Positions 35,397 through 44,436 of a stretch of 64,000 nucleotides of DNA are shown here, one piece after another. The notes beneath the pieces were generated by a model. That model was not told where the DNA came from. It saw only the letters and a program-made list of their open reading frames with translations, and did not search any database. The translations under genes and the position numbers were made by a program. Numbering within the stretch: position 1 is the stretch's first letter; the number at the start of each line of letters is the position of its first letter. Origin of the DNA: JACDAE01 sp034438015 (GTDB taxonomy: Bacteria; Chloroflexota; Ktedonobacteria; Ktedonobacterales; Ktedonobacteraceae); assembly GCA_034438015.1 (NCBI GenBank), contig DAOTTD010000185.1, positions 40,133 through 104,132 of the forward strand, given 5' to 3'.

Positions 35397-35506
35397 TTAC
35401 AATTGATCTTCGCAAAGTGCTGCTGGTGATTTTTCTGGTTATAGTTGGGATAACAGCGTATCAATATCGCGATGTTATGCGCTACTTACGCATGCGCTCG
35501 ATGTAA
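35393..35506 (+). CDS. DUF6893-like 37-residue membrane microprotein
   Basis: This ORF encodes one TM helix (residues about 9-21: VLLVIFLVIVGIT) and the basic end RYLRMRSM. The YLR/K-x-R-x-M ending and length match the small DUF6893 proteins that I recall from actinobacterial group 1h loci. The ATG overlaps the protease stop (ATGA), and 26 bp follow before hypA. It is easily missed because of its size. A role as membrane tether or small subunit of the hydrogenase is inference. Confidence 0.72.
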   Translation: MITIDLRKVLLVIFLVIVGITAYQYRDVMRYLRMRSM

Positions 35507-35532
35507 AGTTCCAGGGATGAGACATTATATCC

Positions 35533-35889
35533 ATGCACGAACTCGCCATTGCCGAGAGTATCGTTGAAGGCGTCACCCGGCACGCACAGGAGTGTCGCGC
35601 CCAGCGCGTCACATCCGTACGCGTGCAGATCGGCGAGGCCTGCGGCATCGTCAGCGACTCGTTGGCCTTCTCATTCGAGATGATCGCCAACATGGAGCCG
35701 TTGCTCAGCGGGGCGAAGCTGGTGATCGAGCGCGTGCCGCATAGGGCGCGCTGCCGACACTGCAACAAAGAGTTCAACGTGATACACTTTATTGCACAGT
35801 GTCCCACTTGCGAGACATGGGACACGGATATCATCTCCGGTACGGAACTGCGTGTTCTCGATATGGAAATCGAAACAGGCAAGGAGTAG
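35533..35889 (+). CDS. hypA: HypA nickel metallochaperone
   Basis: The 118-residue protein begins MHELAIAESIV, where the N-terminal Met-His-Glu forms the nickel site. The zinc site is Cys74, Cys77, Cys90 and Cys93 (CRHC, CPTC). It passes nickel to HhyL with HypB. Confidence 0.95.
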   Translation: MHELAIAESIVEGVTRHAQECRAQRVTSVRVQIGEACGIVSDSLAFSFEMIANMEPLLSGAKLVIERVPHRARCRHCNKEFNVIHFIAQCPTCETWDTDIISGTELRVLDMEIETGKE

Positions 35890-35895
35890 TTTTCT

Positions 35896-36582
35896 ATGGT
35901 AAAAATCTCCATAGTGCAGAACATCCTGGCGGCCAACGACGAGGTTGCGCAGGAGATCCGGCAGAAGCTGCTAGCGCATGGCCTGCGCACGATCAATATG
36001 ATGAGCTCGGCGGGCGCAGGCAAAACCACACTGCTCGAACAGACGATCAGGCACCTGAACGGGCGTCTGAGGCTCGGAGTGATCGAGGGCGATGTCGAGA
36101 CCGCAGCCGACGCCGAGCGCATCGCCGCCGCCGGTGGGGAGAGCGTTCAGATCATCACACAGGGCGCCTGCCATCTTGAGGCGCACATGGTGCGCGCGGC
36201 CCTTGCCCAGCTCGACCTGGACGCCATCGACATGCTCATCGTCGAGAACATCGGCAATCTCGTCTGCCCGGCTGGCTGGGACCTGGGCGAGGATCTCAAG
36301 GCGGTGGTCGTCAGCACAACGGAGGGAGACGACAAGCCCGCCAAGTACCCACATATGTTCGCGGCCTCGCAGATCATGATCATTAATAAGATCGACCTGC
36401 TGCCTTATGTCGACTATGACCTGAGCGCGGTGAAACGCTTCGCGCTGGCAGTGAATCCGCGCCTGCGTATCTTCGAGGTGAGCTGTCGCACAGGCGAAGG
36501 GATTGCGGCATGGTGTGAGTGGCTAGTCTCGTTTGCGCATGCAACAACCGAGGCAACAACAGAAGTGGAGGTGAGCAGGTAG
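35896..36582 (+). CDS. hypB: HypB GTPase for nickel insertion
   Basis: The 228-residue GTPase has P-loop SAGAGKTT (38-45), GDVETAADAER, the dimer-interface Cys-His metal site in GACHLEAHM, and NKIDLLPYV for guanine recognition. There is no His-rich nickel-storage N-terminus. It works with HypA, encoded 6 bp upstream. Confidence 0.95.
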   Translation: MVKISIVQNILAANDEVAQEIRQKLLAHGLRTINMMSSAGAGKTTLLEQTIRHLNGRLRLGVIEGDVETAADAERIAAAGGESVQIITQGACHLEAHMVRAALAQLDLDAIDMLIVENIGNLVCPAGWDLGEDLKAVVVSTTEGDDKPAKYPHMFAASQIMIINKIDLLPYVDYDLSAVKRFALAVNPRLRIFEVSCRTGEGIAAWCEWLVSFAHATTEATTEVEVSR

Positions 36583-36583
36583 C

Positions 36584-38929
36584 ATGGAAGCGGTCTCGAC
36601 GCTGCAACGCCGGCGTATCCTCATTCAAGGTATCGTACAGGGCGTGGGCTTCCGGCCCTTCGTCTACGGACAGGCGCACCACTACGGCCTGTGCGGCTTT
36701 GTGTTGAACGACAGCACCGGCGTCACCATCGAAGTCGAGGGGTCTATGACGGATCTCGACGCGTTCCAGCACGCATTGACTGAGAAGGCACCGCTCCTGG
36801 CGCGCATCGACACGCTGGCCGTCGAGCAGATACCCCTATGCCTCGATACATCCTTCGTCATCGCGCACAGCCAGAGCAGCAGTGAGCGCCTGGCGCTGAT
36901 CTCGCCCGATACCTCGACATGCGCCGACTGCCTGCATGAGCTCTTCGATCCCACCGACCGCCGCTACCACTACCCGTTTATCAACTGCACCAACTGCGGG
37001 CCACGCTTCACCATTGTACAGGGCGTGCCCTACGACCGGGCCAACACCACCATGAGCGTCTTCCCACTGTGCCCGGATTGCCAGGCCGAATACGATGATC
37101 CGCTCAGCAGGCGCTTTCACGCTCAACCGAATGCCTGTCCCATATGCGGTCCACAGATGCAACTGCTCGCCCAGGACGGAGCGCCCATCGCCAGCGCCGA
37201 TCCCATCGCCGCCGCCGCACAGCGATTAGCAGATGGGCAAATTCTAGCAGTGAAGGGCCTGGGAGGGTATCACCTGGTCTGCGACGCGCGCAACGAAGAT
37301 GCAGTGGGACAGTTGCGGAGCCGCAAGCGCCGCGAGGCCAGACCCTTTGCGTTGATGGTTCCCGATCTAGAAACGGCGCGGCAGCTCTGTACAATCAGCG
37401 CAGACGAGGCAAAGCTCCTGCAATCGTACCGGCGCCCCATCGTCTTACTACAACAGACGTCTGACCGTTCGGTAGCACCATCGGTAGCGCCAGAACATAA
37501 CACACTGGGAATTATGTTACCTTACGCACCGTTCCATTATCTGCTCCTGCATGCGTTCTCGCGCTGCATGGGCCAGGGGCGTCCGGCGGCGCTGGTCATG
37601 ACCAGCGGCAATGTGAGCGACGAGCCGATAGCGTACCGCGACGAAGATGCACTCGCGCGTCTCGCGACCATCGCCGATGCCTTCCTGACGCACAACCGCG
37701 CGATCCATATGCGCTGCGACGACACGGTGATGCGCGCGGCGGCCCACGGAGAACAGTTCTTCCGACGGTCGCGCGGTTATGCGCCAGAGCCGCTCTCGCT
37801 ACCACACGAATGTCCCGTTCCTGTGCTGGCCTGCGGCGGACACCTCAAGAACACGTTCTGCCTCGGTAAGAGCAGGCAGGCGTTTCTCAGCCATCACATC
37901 GGCGACCTGGACAATCTGGAGACGCTCATCTCGTTCCGCGAGGGGATAGAACATTATAAAGATCTCTTTGGCATCGCGCCCCAGGTCATAGCGCACGACC
38001 TGCACCCTGAATATCTGGCGACCAAATATGCTCTCGACGCGGCTATCCCCTATAAGATCGGCGTGCAGCACCATCATGCGCATATCGCCAGCGTCATCGC
38101 TGAGCACGGTCTGGAAGGACCGGTGATTGGGGTAGCGGCTGACGGCACAGGCTATGGCACGGACGGCGCGGTGTGGGGCTGCGAGGTGATGGTCGCCGAC
38201 CTGGAGGATTTTCAACGCGTGGCGCATCTCGCATACGTGCCGCTGCCGGGCGGTGAGCAGGCGATCCGCCAGCCGTGGCGCATGGCCGCCGTCTACCTCG
38301 CGCAGGCATACGGCGACGACTTTCTTGCACTGGACATACCCTTTGTGGAGCAGATGGACCAGAGACGCTGGCACACGCTTGCCCAGATGATAGCACGCTC
38401 CATGAATACGCCGCCCACCTCCAGCCTTGGACGCCTGTTTGATGCCGTCGCCGTACTGCTGGGTATAACGGCGATCGGCGCGCAACCGGAGCGCGAGAAC
38501 CAGCTTTACGAGGGGCAGGCCGCGATCGAGATGGAGATGCGCGCCGCCGCGCTAACCGGCGCTATGGAGAGCTATCCCTTCGCGCTGCACGCGGGCAGCC
38601 CTGCGCAGCTCGACGTACAGCCGCTAATACGCGCCATCGTCCAGGACATCCAGCGCGGCATCCCTGCCGCACAGATCGCCGCAAGATTTCACTATTCGAT
38701 CGCGCAACTGCTCGCGGAGGCGTGTACGCAGACGCGCGAGCGCACACAGATACACAGCGTTGCACTAAGTGGAGGAGTATTTCAGAATCGCCTGTTGCTT
38801 GAACAACTCACCTTGCAGCTTGCACGACAGGGCTTCCAGGTCTACACCAACCGGCGCGTCCCGCCGAACGATGGTGGATTGAGCCTGGGGCAACTGGCAG
38901 TAGCAGCGGCGCTCATGAGGCAGGACTGA
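36584..38929 (+). CDS. hypF: HypF carbamoyltransferase
   Basis: The 781-residue protein makes carbamoyl-adenylate and transfers the carbamoyl group to HypE for cyanide synthesis. It has an acylphosphatase domain (about 8-100: IVQGVGFRPFVYGQA), two zinc fingers (CADC...CTNC and CPDC...CPIC, 110-190), a YrdC domain (about 200-390: ILAVKGLGGYHLVCDA), and a Kae1-like domain with the metal-binding HHHAHIASV (about 490) and AADGTGYGTDG. All parts are intact. The start is 1 bp after hypB. Confidence 0.96.
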   Translation: MEAVSTLQRRRILIQGIVQGVGFRPFVYGQAHHYGLCGFVLNDSTGVTIEVEGSMTDLDAFQHALTEKAPLLARIDTLAVEQIPLCLDTSFVIAHSQSSSERLALISPDTSTCADCLHELFDPTDRRYHYPFINCTNCGPRFTIVQGVPYDRANTTMSVFPLCPDCQAEYDDPLSRRFHAQPNACPICGPQMQLLAQDGAPIASADPIAAAAQRLADGQILAVKGLGGYHLVCDARNEDAVGQLRSRKRREARPFALMVPDLETARQLCTISADEAKLLQSYRRPIVLLQQTSDRSVAPSVAPEHNTLGIMLPYAPFHYLLLHAFSRCMGQGRPAALVMTSGNVSDEPIAYRDEDALARLATIADAFLTHNRAIHMRCDDTVMRAAAHGEQFFRRSRGYAPEPLSLPHECPVPVLACGGHLKNTFCLGKSRQAFLSHHIGDLDNLETLISFREGIEHYKDLFGIAPQVIAHDLHPEYLATKYALDAAIPYKIGVQHHHAHIASVIAEHGLEGPVIGVAADGTGYGTDGAVWGCEVMVADLEDFQRVAHLAYVPLPGGEQAIRQPWRMAAVYLAQAYGDDFLALDIPFVEQMDQRRWHTLAQMIARSMNTPPTSSLGRLFDAVAVLLGITAIGAQPERENQLYEGQAAIEMEMRAAALTGAMESYPFALHAGSPAQLDVQPLIRAIVQDIQRGIPAAQIAARFHYSIAQLLAEACTQTRERTQIHSVALSGGVFQNRLLLEQLTLQLARQGFQVYTNRRVPPNDGGLSLGQLAVAAALMRQD

Positions 38930-38989
38930 CGAGTTCCACCAATGCGATGTTGTCATAAACGTCGTATTTTCAATGACGAGGAGGGTATC

Positions 38990-39262
38990 ATGTGTTTAGG
39001 CATTCCGGGTCAGATCGTAGAGATCGTAGATGAGACCTATGACATCGCAAAGGTCGAGGTTTCCGGAATCAAACGCAACATCAGCATCGCCCTGGTGCGA
39101 CCGGACGGCATCGGGCCGGGCGACTGGGTGCTGGTCCACGTAGGCTTCGCTATGAGCAAGATCGACGAGAAGGAGGCGCACGACACACTGCAGGCACTCC
39201 AGTTAATGGGCGATCCCTACAGAGACGAGATGGAGATGTTGCACAGCAGTCAGATTGAGTGA
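38990..39262 (+). CDS. hypC: HypC/HupF hydrogenase assembly chaperone
   Basis: The 90-residue protein starts MCLGIPGQIVE, with the essential Cys2 that binds the Fe(CN)2CO unit and the large subunit. ATG 38990 is supported by GGAGGG upstream and by the conserved N-terminus; the open frame before it is not coding. It works with HypD. Confidence 0.95.
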   Translation: MCLGIPGQIVEIVDETYDIAKVEVSGIKRNISIALVRPDGIGPGDWVLVHVGFAMSKIDEKEAHDTLQALQLMGDPYRDEMEMLHSSQIE

Positions 39263-39283
39263 CGCTGGAAAGAGAGAAGGGCG

Positions 39284-39892
39284 ATGGCTGCTGATACCAA
39301 CGCGCTGCAACAACGGCTCACAGCGCGCTTCACACAGAGTATTGAGGTACCAAAGACGTTCTTCGCGGCGGAGGCGGAGCAGATAGCACAGGCGTGCTGG
39401 TCGATGGCGCGGCGCTTCCACCAGGGAGGCAGGCTGCTGGCATTCGGCAGCGGGTCCTGGGCGACCGACGCGCAGCACGTCGCAGTCGAGTTCGTCCATC
39501 CCGTCATCGTTGGCAAGCGGGCACTCCCTGCACTCGCGCTAACCAATGATAGCGCCACGCTCAGCGGCTCACTCGCCAGCAGAGAGAGCCACGAGTTCTT
39601 CAGCAGACAGTTGCAGGTGCTGGCACGGTCCCAGGATATCGCGCTGGGCTTCTCGCAGGATGGAAACGATGCGGCAGTGCTGGCGGCGCTTGACGTGGCG
39701 CGCAGGATGGGTCTACTCACGCTGGGACTGAGCGGAGGCGAAGGTGGTCAGATCACGCAGATGACGGTCGATTTCCGCTTCATCGTGCAGGCGAACGATC
39801 CGTTGGTGATACAGGAGACGCACGAGACGCTCTACCACATCCTGTGGGAACTTGTACATATTTTCTTTGAGCATGAAGGGATGTTGCGATGA
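39284..39892 (+). CDS. SIS-domain protein 1 of the hydrogenase operon
   Basis: The 202-residue protein is a phosphosugar-binding SIS domain (LLAFGSGSWATDAQHVAVEFVHP, LALTNDSATLSGS, DIALGFSQDG). The loops that in GmhA hold the phosphosugar are altered: a GNGGS-like motif is GSGSW, and the STSG loop reads FSQDG, so isomerase activity is uncertain. It overlaps the next gene by 4 bp. Its place between two HypC genes hints at a maturation or regulatory role. Confidence 0.82.
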   Translation: MAADTNALQQRLTARFTQSIEVPKTFFAAEAEQIAQACWSMARRFHQGGRLLAFGSGSWATDAQHVAVEFVHPVIVGKRALPALALTNDSATLSGSLASRESHEFFSRQLQVLARSQDIALGFSQDGNDAAVLAALDVARRMGLLTLGLSGGEGGQITQMTVDFRFIVQANDPLVIQETHETLYHILWELVHIFFEHEGMLR

Positions 39893-40200
39893 TGAATAGT
39901 AAAGCTCCGTATTCGGCTGCTAACGACGCTGCGCGTCTACCTACGGTCAAGCAGCCGCAAGGTAGTAATCCATTCGCCTGTATGCTTGACGAAGAGGGAC
40001 ACTGCATCACCTGTTCGGACGAGGCGCTCTCCGTGAAGGTGTTGCTCGTCGATCGGGAGACGGAGATGGCGCGCGTGGAAGTGCAGGGCAAAGAAGAGGA
40101 GGTAGACATCACGCTGATCGAGAACGTACGGCCCGGCGATATCTTGCTGGTGCACGGCGGCGTCGCCATCGCCTGCACAGAGGGAAACGGCGATGAATAG
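39889..40200 (+). CDS. Divergent HypC/HupF-like protein with internal CITC motif
   Basis: The 103-residue protein has a HypC-like barrel (ALSVKVLLVDRETEMARVEVQGKEEEVDITLIENVRPGDILLVHGGVAIA) but no MC start. The N-terminal part instead has Cys31 and EGHCITCSDEA, a Cys-x-x-Cys that may take over metal or iron-centre binding. Family members with this HCITC motif occur in group 1h operons. It is encoded between the two SIS genes with overlaps of 4 and 8 bp. Confidence 0.82.
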   Translation: MMNSKAPYSAANDAARLPTVKQPQGSNPFACMLDEEGHCITCSDEALSVKVLLVDRETEMARVEVQGKEEEVDITLIENVRPGDILLVHGGVAIACTEGNGDE

Positions 40201-40867
40201 CGAGGGATCGGAGTACGACCGGCTCTTCTACCCATACCTTTTCGAGGGCGGTCAGGTCAGCACCGAGGAGGTACTGGCACAGGTGCGGCACTCGATACTG
40301 GAGAAGTGCGCCGAGATCGTCGAACTCCGGCGCGTCGTGCTTGAGCGGTCAGGTCCGCAGATCATCGCCGTTGGGCGCGCAATGGCACGGGCCTTCGCCT
40401 CCGGCGCGACGCTGCTGGCCTTCGGGAACGGCGGCAGCACTACCGACGCGCAGGACATCGTGACCGAACTGCTGCGCCCGCCGTTTCCCTCCTGGTCGCC
40501 GCTACCGGCGATCGCGCTGACCAACGACAGCGCCGTCATCACAGCGGTAGGCAACGACGTTGGCTTCGAGAATATCTATGCACGCCAGGTGATCGCCTTC
40601 GGCAAACCAGGCGACATCGCGCTGGGCATCTCGACCAGCGGCAACTCAGCGAATATTCTGTTTACCTTCGAGCAGGCTAAGAAGCAGGGATTGCTGACGA
40701 TAGGACTGGCCGGGTACGATGGCGGGAAGATGGCACGTTCTGCTGCCGTTGACTACTGCATCACCACGGCTGGCGATCATATTCCGCGCCTCCAGGAGGT
40801 GCAGGCGACCACATATCACGCGCTGCTGGAGATCGTGCAGCTTTTGTTACAAGAGGATAAATTATAG
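40193..40867 (+). CDS. SIS-domain protein 2 (GmhA-like)
   Basis: The 224-residue protein is closer to GmhA (sedoheptulose-7-phosphate isomerase) than SIS protein 1: LLAFGNGGSTTDAQDIVTELL, LTNDSAVITAVGNDVGFENIYARQV, LGISTSGNSANIL. Catalytic Glu/His equivalents may be VTELL and the late DHIPRLQEVQ segment. In this operon a heptose role is unlikely; sensing of a phosphosugar or nucleotide sugar, or structural help in assembly, is inference. Confidence 0.82.
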   Translation: MNSEGSEYDRLFYPYLFEGGQVSTEEVLAQVRHSILEKCAEIVELRRVVLERSGPQIIAVGRAMARAFASGATLLAFGNGGSTTDAQDIVTELLRPPFPSWSPLPAIALTNDSAVITAVGNDVGFENIYARQVIAFGKPGDIALGISTSGNSANILFTFEQAKKQGLLTIGLAGYDGGKMARSAAVDYCITTAGDHIPRLQEVQATTYHALLEIVQLLLQEDKL

Positions 40868-40912
40868 CAAACCGAGAGTTATGTGCAGTCTGACGCGCAA
40901 GGAGCAAATGCG

Positions 40913-42064
40913 ATGAAATATGTCGATGAATACCGGGATTCAGACCTGGCGCGTTCCATCTCAACAGAGATCGCGCGCCTTAGCAACGGACGCAGTATCA
41001 AATTGATGGAGGTCTGCGGAGGGCACACGCACACCATCTACAAGCACGGCATCGAGGATGTCCTGCCCCCCAATATCGACCTCGTGCACGGGCCCGGCTG
41101 CCCGGTCTGCGTGCTCCCAATGGGGCGCATCGACGACGCCATCGCCATTGCGCATACCGAGAACGTCATCTTCACCACCTTCGGCGACATGATGCGCGTC
41201 CCCGGCTCACACGGCAGCCTGCTCGACGCCAAGGCTGAGGGTGCCGACGTGCGCTTCGTCTACTCGCCGCTCGACGCGCTCAAGATCGCGCACCAGAACC
41301 CCGATCGCCAGGTGGTATTTTTCGCCATCGGCTTCGAGACCACGGCTCCATCCACCGCCGTTACCCTGCTACGCGCGCAGGCGGAGAAGATTAAGAACTT
41401 CTCCATCTTCTGCAACCACGTCACCATCATACCCGCGATCAAGGCTATTCTGGACTCGCCCGACCTGCGCCTGGACGGCTTTCTTGGGCCGGGACATGTG
41501 AGCATGGTGATCGGCATGCGACCGTACACATTTATCGCGCGCGACCACCACAAGCCCATCGTCATCGCAGGCTTCGAGCCGCTCGACATTATCCAGACGA
41601 CGTACATGGTCGTCAAGCAGCTCAGCGAAGGGCGGGCCGAAGTCGAAAACCAGTACGCGCGCGTCGTGCGGGCAGAGGGCAACGTCAAAGCCCTGGAGGC
41701 GATGGCACGCACGATGGAGCTGCGTCCCTTCTTCGAGTGGCGCGGGCTGGGCTTCATCACGCACAGCGCACTGAAGCTACGCCCGGAGTTCGCGCCGTGG
41801 GACGCCGAGCTGCGCTTCGAGGTGCCGGGCCTGCGCGTCGCCGATCCCAAAGCCTGCCAGTGTGGAGAAGTGCTCAAGGGCGTTATCAAGCCGTGGGAGT
41901 GCAAGGTCTTCGGCACTGCCTGCACGCCGGAGACGCCGATCGGCACTTGCATGGTCTCGCCGGAGGGGGCCTGCGCCGCCTACTTCAGTTACGGACGCTT
42001 CTCGATGGCATCCGAACGCTCGCGGCTGAACATTCTGCCGGTCACGCAGGCAAGGGAGGCTTAG
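40913..42064 (+). CDS. hypD: HypD iron-sulfur maturation protein
   Basis: The 383-residue protein assembles Fe(CN)2CO with HypC. It has MEVCGGHTHTI, HGPGCPVCVLP, and the C-terminal Cys set in ACQCGEVLKG, KPWECKVFGTAC and GTCMVSPEGACAAYF that holds the [4Fe-4S] cluster. ATG 40913 lies 8 nt after AAGGAG. Confidence 0.95.
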   Translation: MKYVDEYRDSDLARSISTEIARLSNGRSIKLMEVCGGHTHTIYKHGIEDVLPPNIDLVHGPGCPVCVLPMGRIDDAIAIAHTENVIFTTFGDMMRVPGSHGSLLDAKAEGADVRFVYSPLDALKIAHQNPDRQVVFFAIGFETTAPSTAVTLLRAQAEKIKNFSIFCNHVTIIPAIKAILDSPDLRLDGFLGPGHVSMVIGMRPYTFIARDHHKPIVIAGFEPLDIIQTTYMVVKQLSEGRAEVENQYARVVRAEGNVKALEAMARTMELRPFFEWRGLGFITHSALKLRPEFAPWDAELRFEVPGLRVADPKACQCGEVLKGVIKPWECKVFGTACTPETPIGTCMVSPEGACAAYFSYGRFSMASERSRLNILPVTQAREA

Positions 42065-42121
42065 CGCTTCCCGGCCATGTCAAGGTGATGCATGGTTTTA
42101 AAAGATAGGACGGAGGACTTT

Positions 42122-43216
42122 ATGGAGAGACAGGACGCGCGCGTCGACGAGGTACTGAACAAGATCGAGCGCACACGGCAGGCGCGGCGCAACAAATTCT
42201 ATCTGCGCGACGAGCATATCACGCTCAGTCATGGCAGCGGCGGCAAGGCGACACACAACCTGATCGAGGGCGTCTTCGCGCCCGCCTTCTCCAACCCGAT
42301 ACTCGACCAGATGGACGACTCGGCGCGGCTGGAGATCTCCGGTGCGCGCCTCGCCTTCACTACCGACACCTACGTCGTCAGCCCGCTCTTCTTTCCAGGC
42401 GGCGACATTGGCAAGCTCGCCGTACATGGCACGATCAACGATCTCGCAATGGCGGGTGCCGAGCCGCTGTATCTCTCCGCTGGCTTCATCTTAGAGGAGG
42501 GCTTCCCCATCGCCGACCTGAAGCGCATCGTCACCTCGATGGCACTGGCGGCGAAAGAGGCTGGCGTCTCCATCGTCACCGGTGACACCAAGGTCGTGCA
42601 GCGCGGCAAAGCGGACGGTCTGTTTATCAACACGGCGGGCATCGGTCTCATACGCAACGCAGCGGTAGCGGGACAGGTCCAGGTGCAGCCGGGCGACCGG
42701 GTGCTGTTGAGCGGACCCGTCGGGGACCACGGCATCGCCATCATGCTGGCGCGCGACGAGCTCGACATCGAGACGAGCGTTGTGAGCGACACGGCACCGC
42801 TGCATACGCTGGTGGCGCACCTGCTGGCGGCGGTCGGAGACGGTGTGCGCTGCCTGAAGGACCCCACACGCGGCGGCGTCGCAACCACACTCAACGAGAT
42901 CGCCCTGAGCTCCGAAGTCTCCATTGCCCTCGACGAACGGGCCATCCCCATCCACGCCGAAGTCAGGGGTGCCTGCGAGATACTGGGCCTGGACCCCTTG
43001 ACGATCGCCAACGAGGGCAAGTTACTAGCCATCGTCAGGCCGGAGGCCGAGCGGGAAGCCCTGGCGGCGCTGCGCAGTCATCCGCTGGGACGCGAGGCCG
43101 CGCTGATCGGTACGGTGCAGGCCCAGCCGCCGGGGATGGTCTTCTTACGCACCGATATCGGGGGAACGCGAGTTCTGGATATGTTAGTGGGCGATCCTCT
43201 GCCACGCATATGTTAA
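42122..43216 (+). CDS. hypE: HypE, cyanide-forming hydrogenase maturation protein
   Basis: The 364-residue PurM-like ATPase dehydrates its C-terminal thiocarbamate to thiocyanate. It has HGSGGKATHNLIEGVF near the N-terminus, DTYVVSPLFFPGGDIGKLAVHGTINDLA, and ends in PRIC with the carbamoylated terminal Cys364. ATG 42122 follows GGAGG. It is the last gene of the operon before the terminator. Confidence 0.96.
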   Translation: MERQDARVDEVLNKIERTRQARRNKFYLRDEHITLSHGSGGKATHNLIEGVFAPAFSNPILDQMDDSARLEISGARLAFTTDTYVVSPLFFPGGDIGKLAVHGTINDLAMAGAEPLYLSAGFILEEGFPIADLKRIVTSMALAAKEAGVSIVTGDTKVVQRGKADGLFINTAGIGLIRNAAVAGQVQVQPGDRVLLSGPVGDHGIAIMLARDELDIETSVVSDTAPLHTLVAHLLAAVGDGVRCLKDPTRGGVATTLNEIALSSEVSIALDERAIPIHAEVRGACEILGLDPLTIANEGKLLAIVRPEAEREALAALRSHPLGREAALIGTVQAQPPGMVFLRTDIGGTRVLDMLVGDPLPRIC

Positions 43217-43287
43217 ACTAAAGGAAGGATGCAGAAAAGTCTCTCTATGTGAGATGAGGATGTCGCCCACCTTCTCACCTTCTGCAA

Positions 43288-43325
43288 GAACAACGCGCCT
43301 GATCAGCGCGTTGTTCGGGTTTTTG
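43288..43325 (+). terminator. Rho-independent terminator of the hydrogenase operon
   Basis: GAACAACGCGC (43288-43298) pairs with GCGCGTTGTTC (43306-43316) around a 7-nt loop, followed by GGGTTTTT, 71 bp after hypE. Confidence 0.88.
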
Positions 43326-43421
43326 GGAATACGTCCTATAATCGCTCTTTACTGAATAGACATCATTCAGCAGAGGATACCCGAAACCTGTTCGTCAATC
43401 AAATCTATCAAGGTAATTCAG

Positions 43422-43589
43422 GGACATCACCGTATCGGGCATGCTGACCACAATTTAGCGGTCTTACGCCATATTGCTCTCAATCTCCCGCGGCAAGAAC
43501 GTACGGCCAAGGTCGGCGTCAAAACCAAACGGCTCAAAGCTGGTTGGAGCAATGAGGATCTCCTGAAAGTTTTAGGTATCCCAAATTAA
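43422..43589 (+). pseudogene. ISAs1-family transposase C-terminal remnant
   Basis: The frame reads GHADHNLAVLRHIALNL followed by TAKVGVKTKRLKAGW and DLLKVLG, then a stop at 43587-43589. This is the conserved C-terminal end of ISAs1 (H repeat-associated) transposases. The catalytic domain upstream is missing, so it is a relic. It lies in the 539-bp gap between hypE and adk; the rest of the gap has only the terminator. Confidence 0.82.
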
Positions 43590-43755
43590 GATGCGATTGC
43601 CCTGGAAACACGCCTCTTGTCTCTTGCATTTCATGTGTTTCAAATGTAATCTAATAGTGCGTGAGGAAAAAGAGGTTATTGAAAGGCGGGCAATGGCGGG
43701 GGCCAGCCATAGGATCAACCCACGCCACTACATTTTTTGCATTGGAAGGGGAATT

Positions 43756-44415
43756 ATGGATATTATCCTGATCGGAGCACCGGGAGCGGGGAAGGGGACA
43801 CAGGCTGAGAAGCTTTCTCAGCTCTTTGGAATGCGCCATATTGCTAGCGGTGACTTGTTCGAAAAGGCATTTGAAGAGCAGACAGAGCTTGGGTTAAAAG
43901 CGCGGATGTATGTTGATCTAGGGGAACTGGTTCCCGATGAGATGACGATCCCGATGGCGCTTCGTCACATTGAGGAACCTGAGAGTACGCATGGCGTAGT
44001 GCTGGATGGCTTTCCGCGCACTCTCTCGCAAGCACTGGCACTGGATGCAGAACTACAACAGCTCAACCGACAGATTGATCTCGTGATCTCCCTCAAGGTT
44101 TCGCGTGGAGAATTACTGAGGAGGCTAGCGGGCAGAGTATTCTGTCGAGCAAATTCACACGTCTACAATGTCGAGCTTCACCCACCGAAAGTGCCTGGTG
44201 TGTGTGATCTGGACGGCAGTATGCTCTATCAACGTCCTGATGATACAGGAGAAGCAGTGCGAAAAAGGCTGGTCGTCTTCTTCTATGCAGCCGGCCAGGT
44301 GCTCGACCACTACAAAAAGCAGAACAAGTTGAGGGAGGTGGATGGCAATCAAAGTATCGACCAGGTACAGGCGATGATCACGAGTGAGATAAATGATTAC
44401 ATGGGGAAAAGGTAG
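43756..44415 (+). CDS. adk: Adenylate kinase
   Basis: The 219-residue enzyme interconverts ATP+AMP and 2 ADP. It has P-loop GAPGAGKGTQAEKL, ASGDLFE, LDGFPRTLSQA, and a long LID (GRVFCRANSHVYNVELHPPKVPGVCDLDGSMLYQRPDD split here by position 130-165). The LID keeps only two of the four zinc-binding Cys: FCRAN and VCDLD have Asn and Asp where CxxC pairs normally stand. ATG 43756 is chosen by the conserved start MDIILIGAPG with GGAAGGGG upstream. Since adk is usually in the ribosomal operon, this may be a second copy. It is 21 bp upstream of icd. Confidence 0.9.
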   Translation: MDIILIGAPGAGKGTQAEKLSQLFGMRHIASGDLFEKAFEEQTELGLKARMYVDLGELVPDEMTIPMALRHIEEPESTHGVVLDGFPRTLSQALALDAELQQLNRQIDLVISLKVSRGELLRRLAGRVFCRANSHVYNVELHPPKVPGVCDLDGSMLYQRPDDTGEAVRKRLVVFFYAAGQVLDHYKKQNKLREVDGNQSIDQVQAMITSEINDYMGKR

Positions 44416-44436
44416 AAAGCAGGGAGAGGTGTTCTC

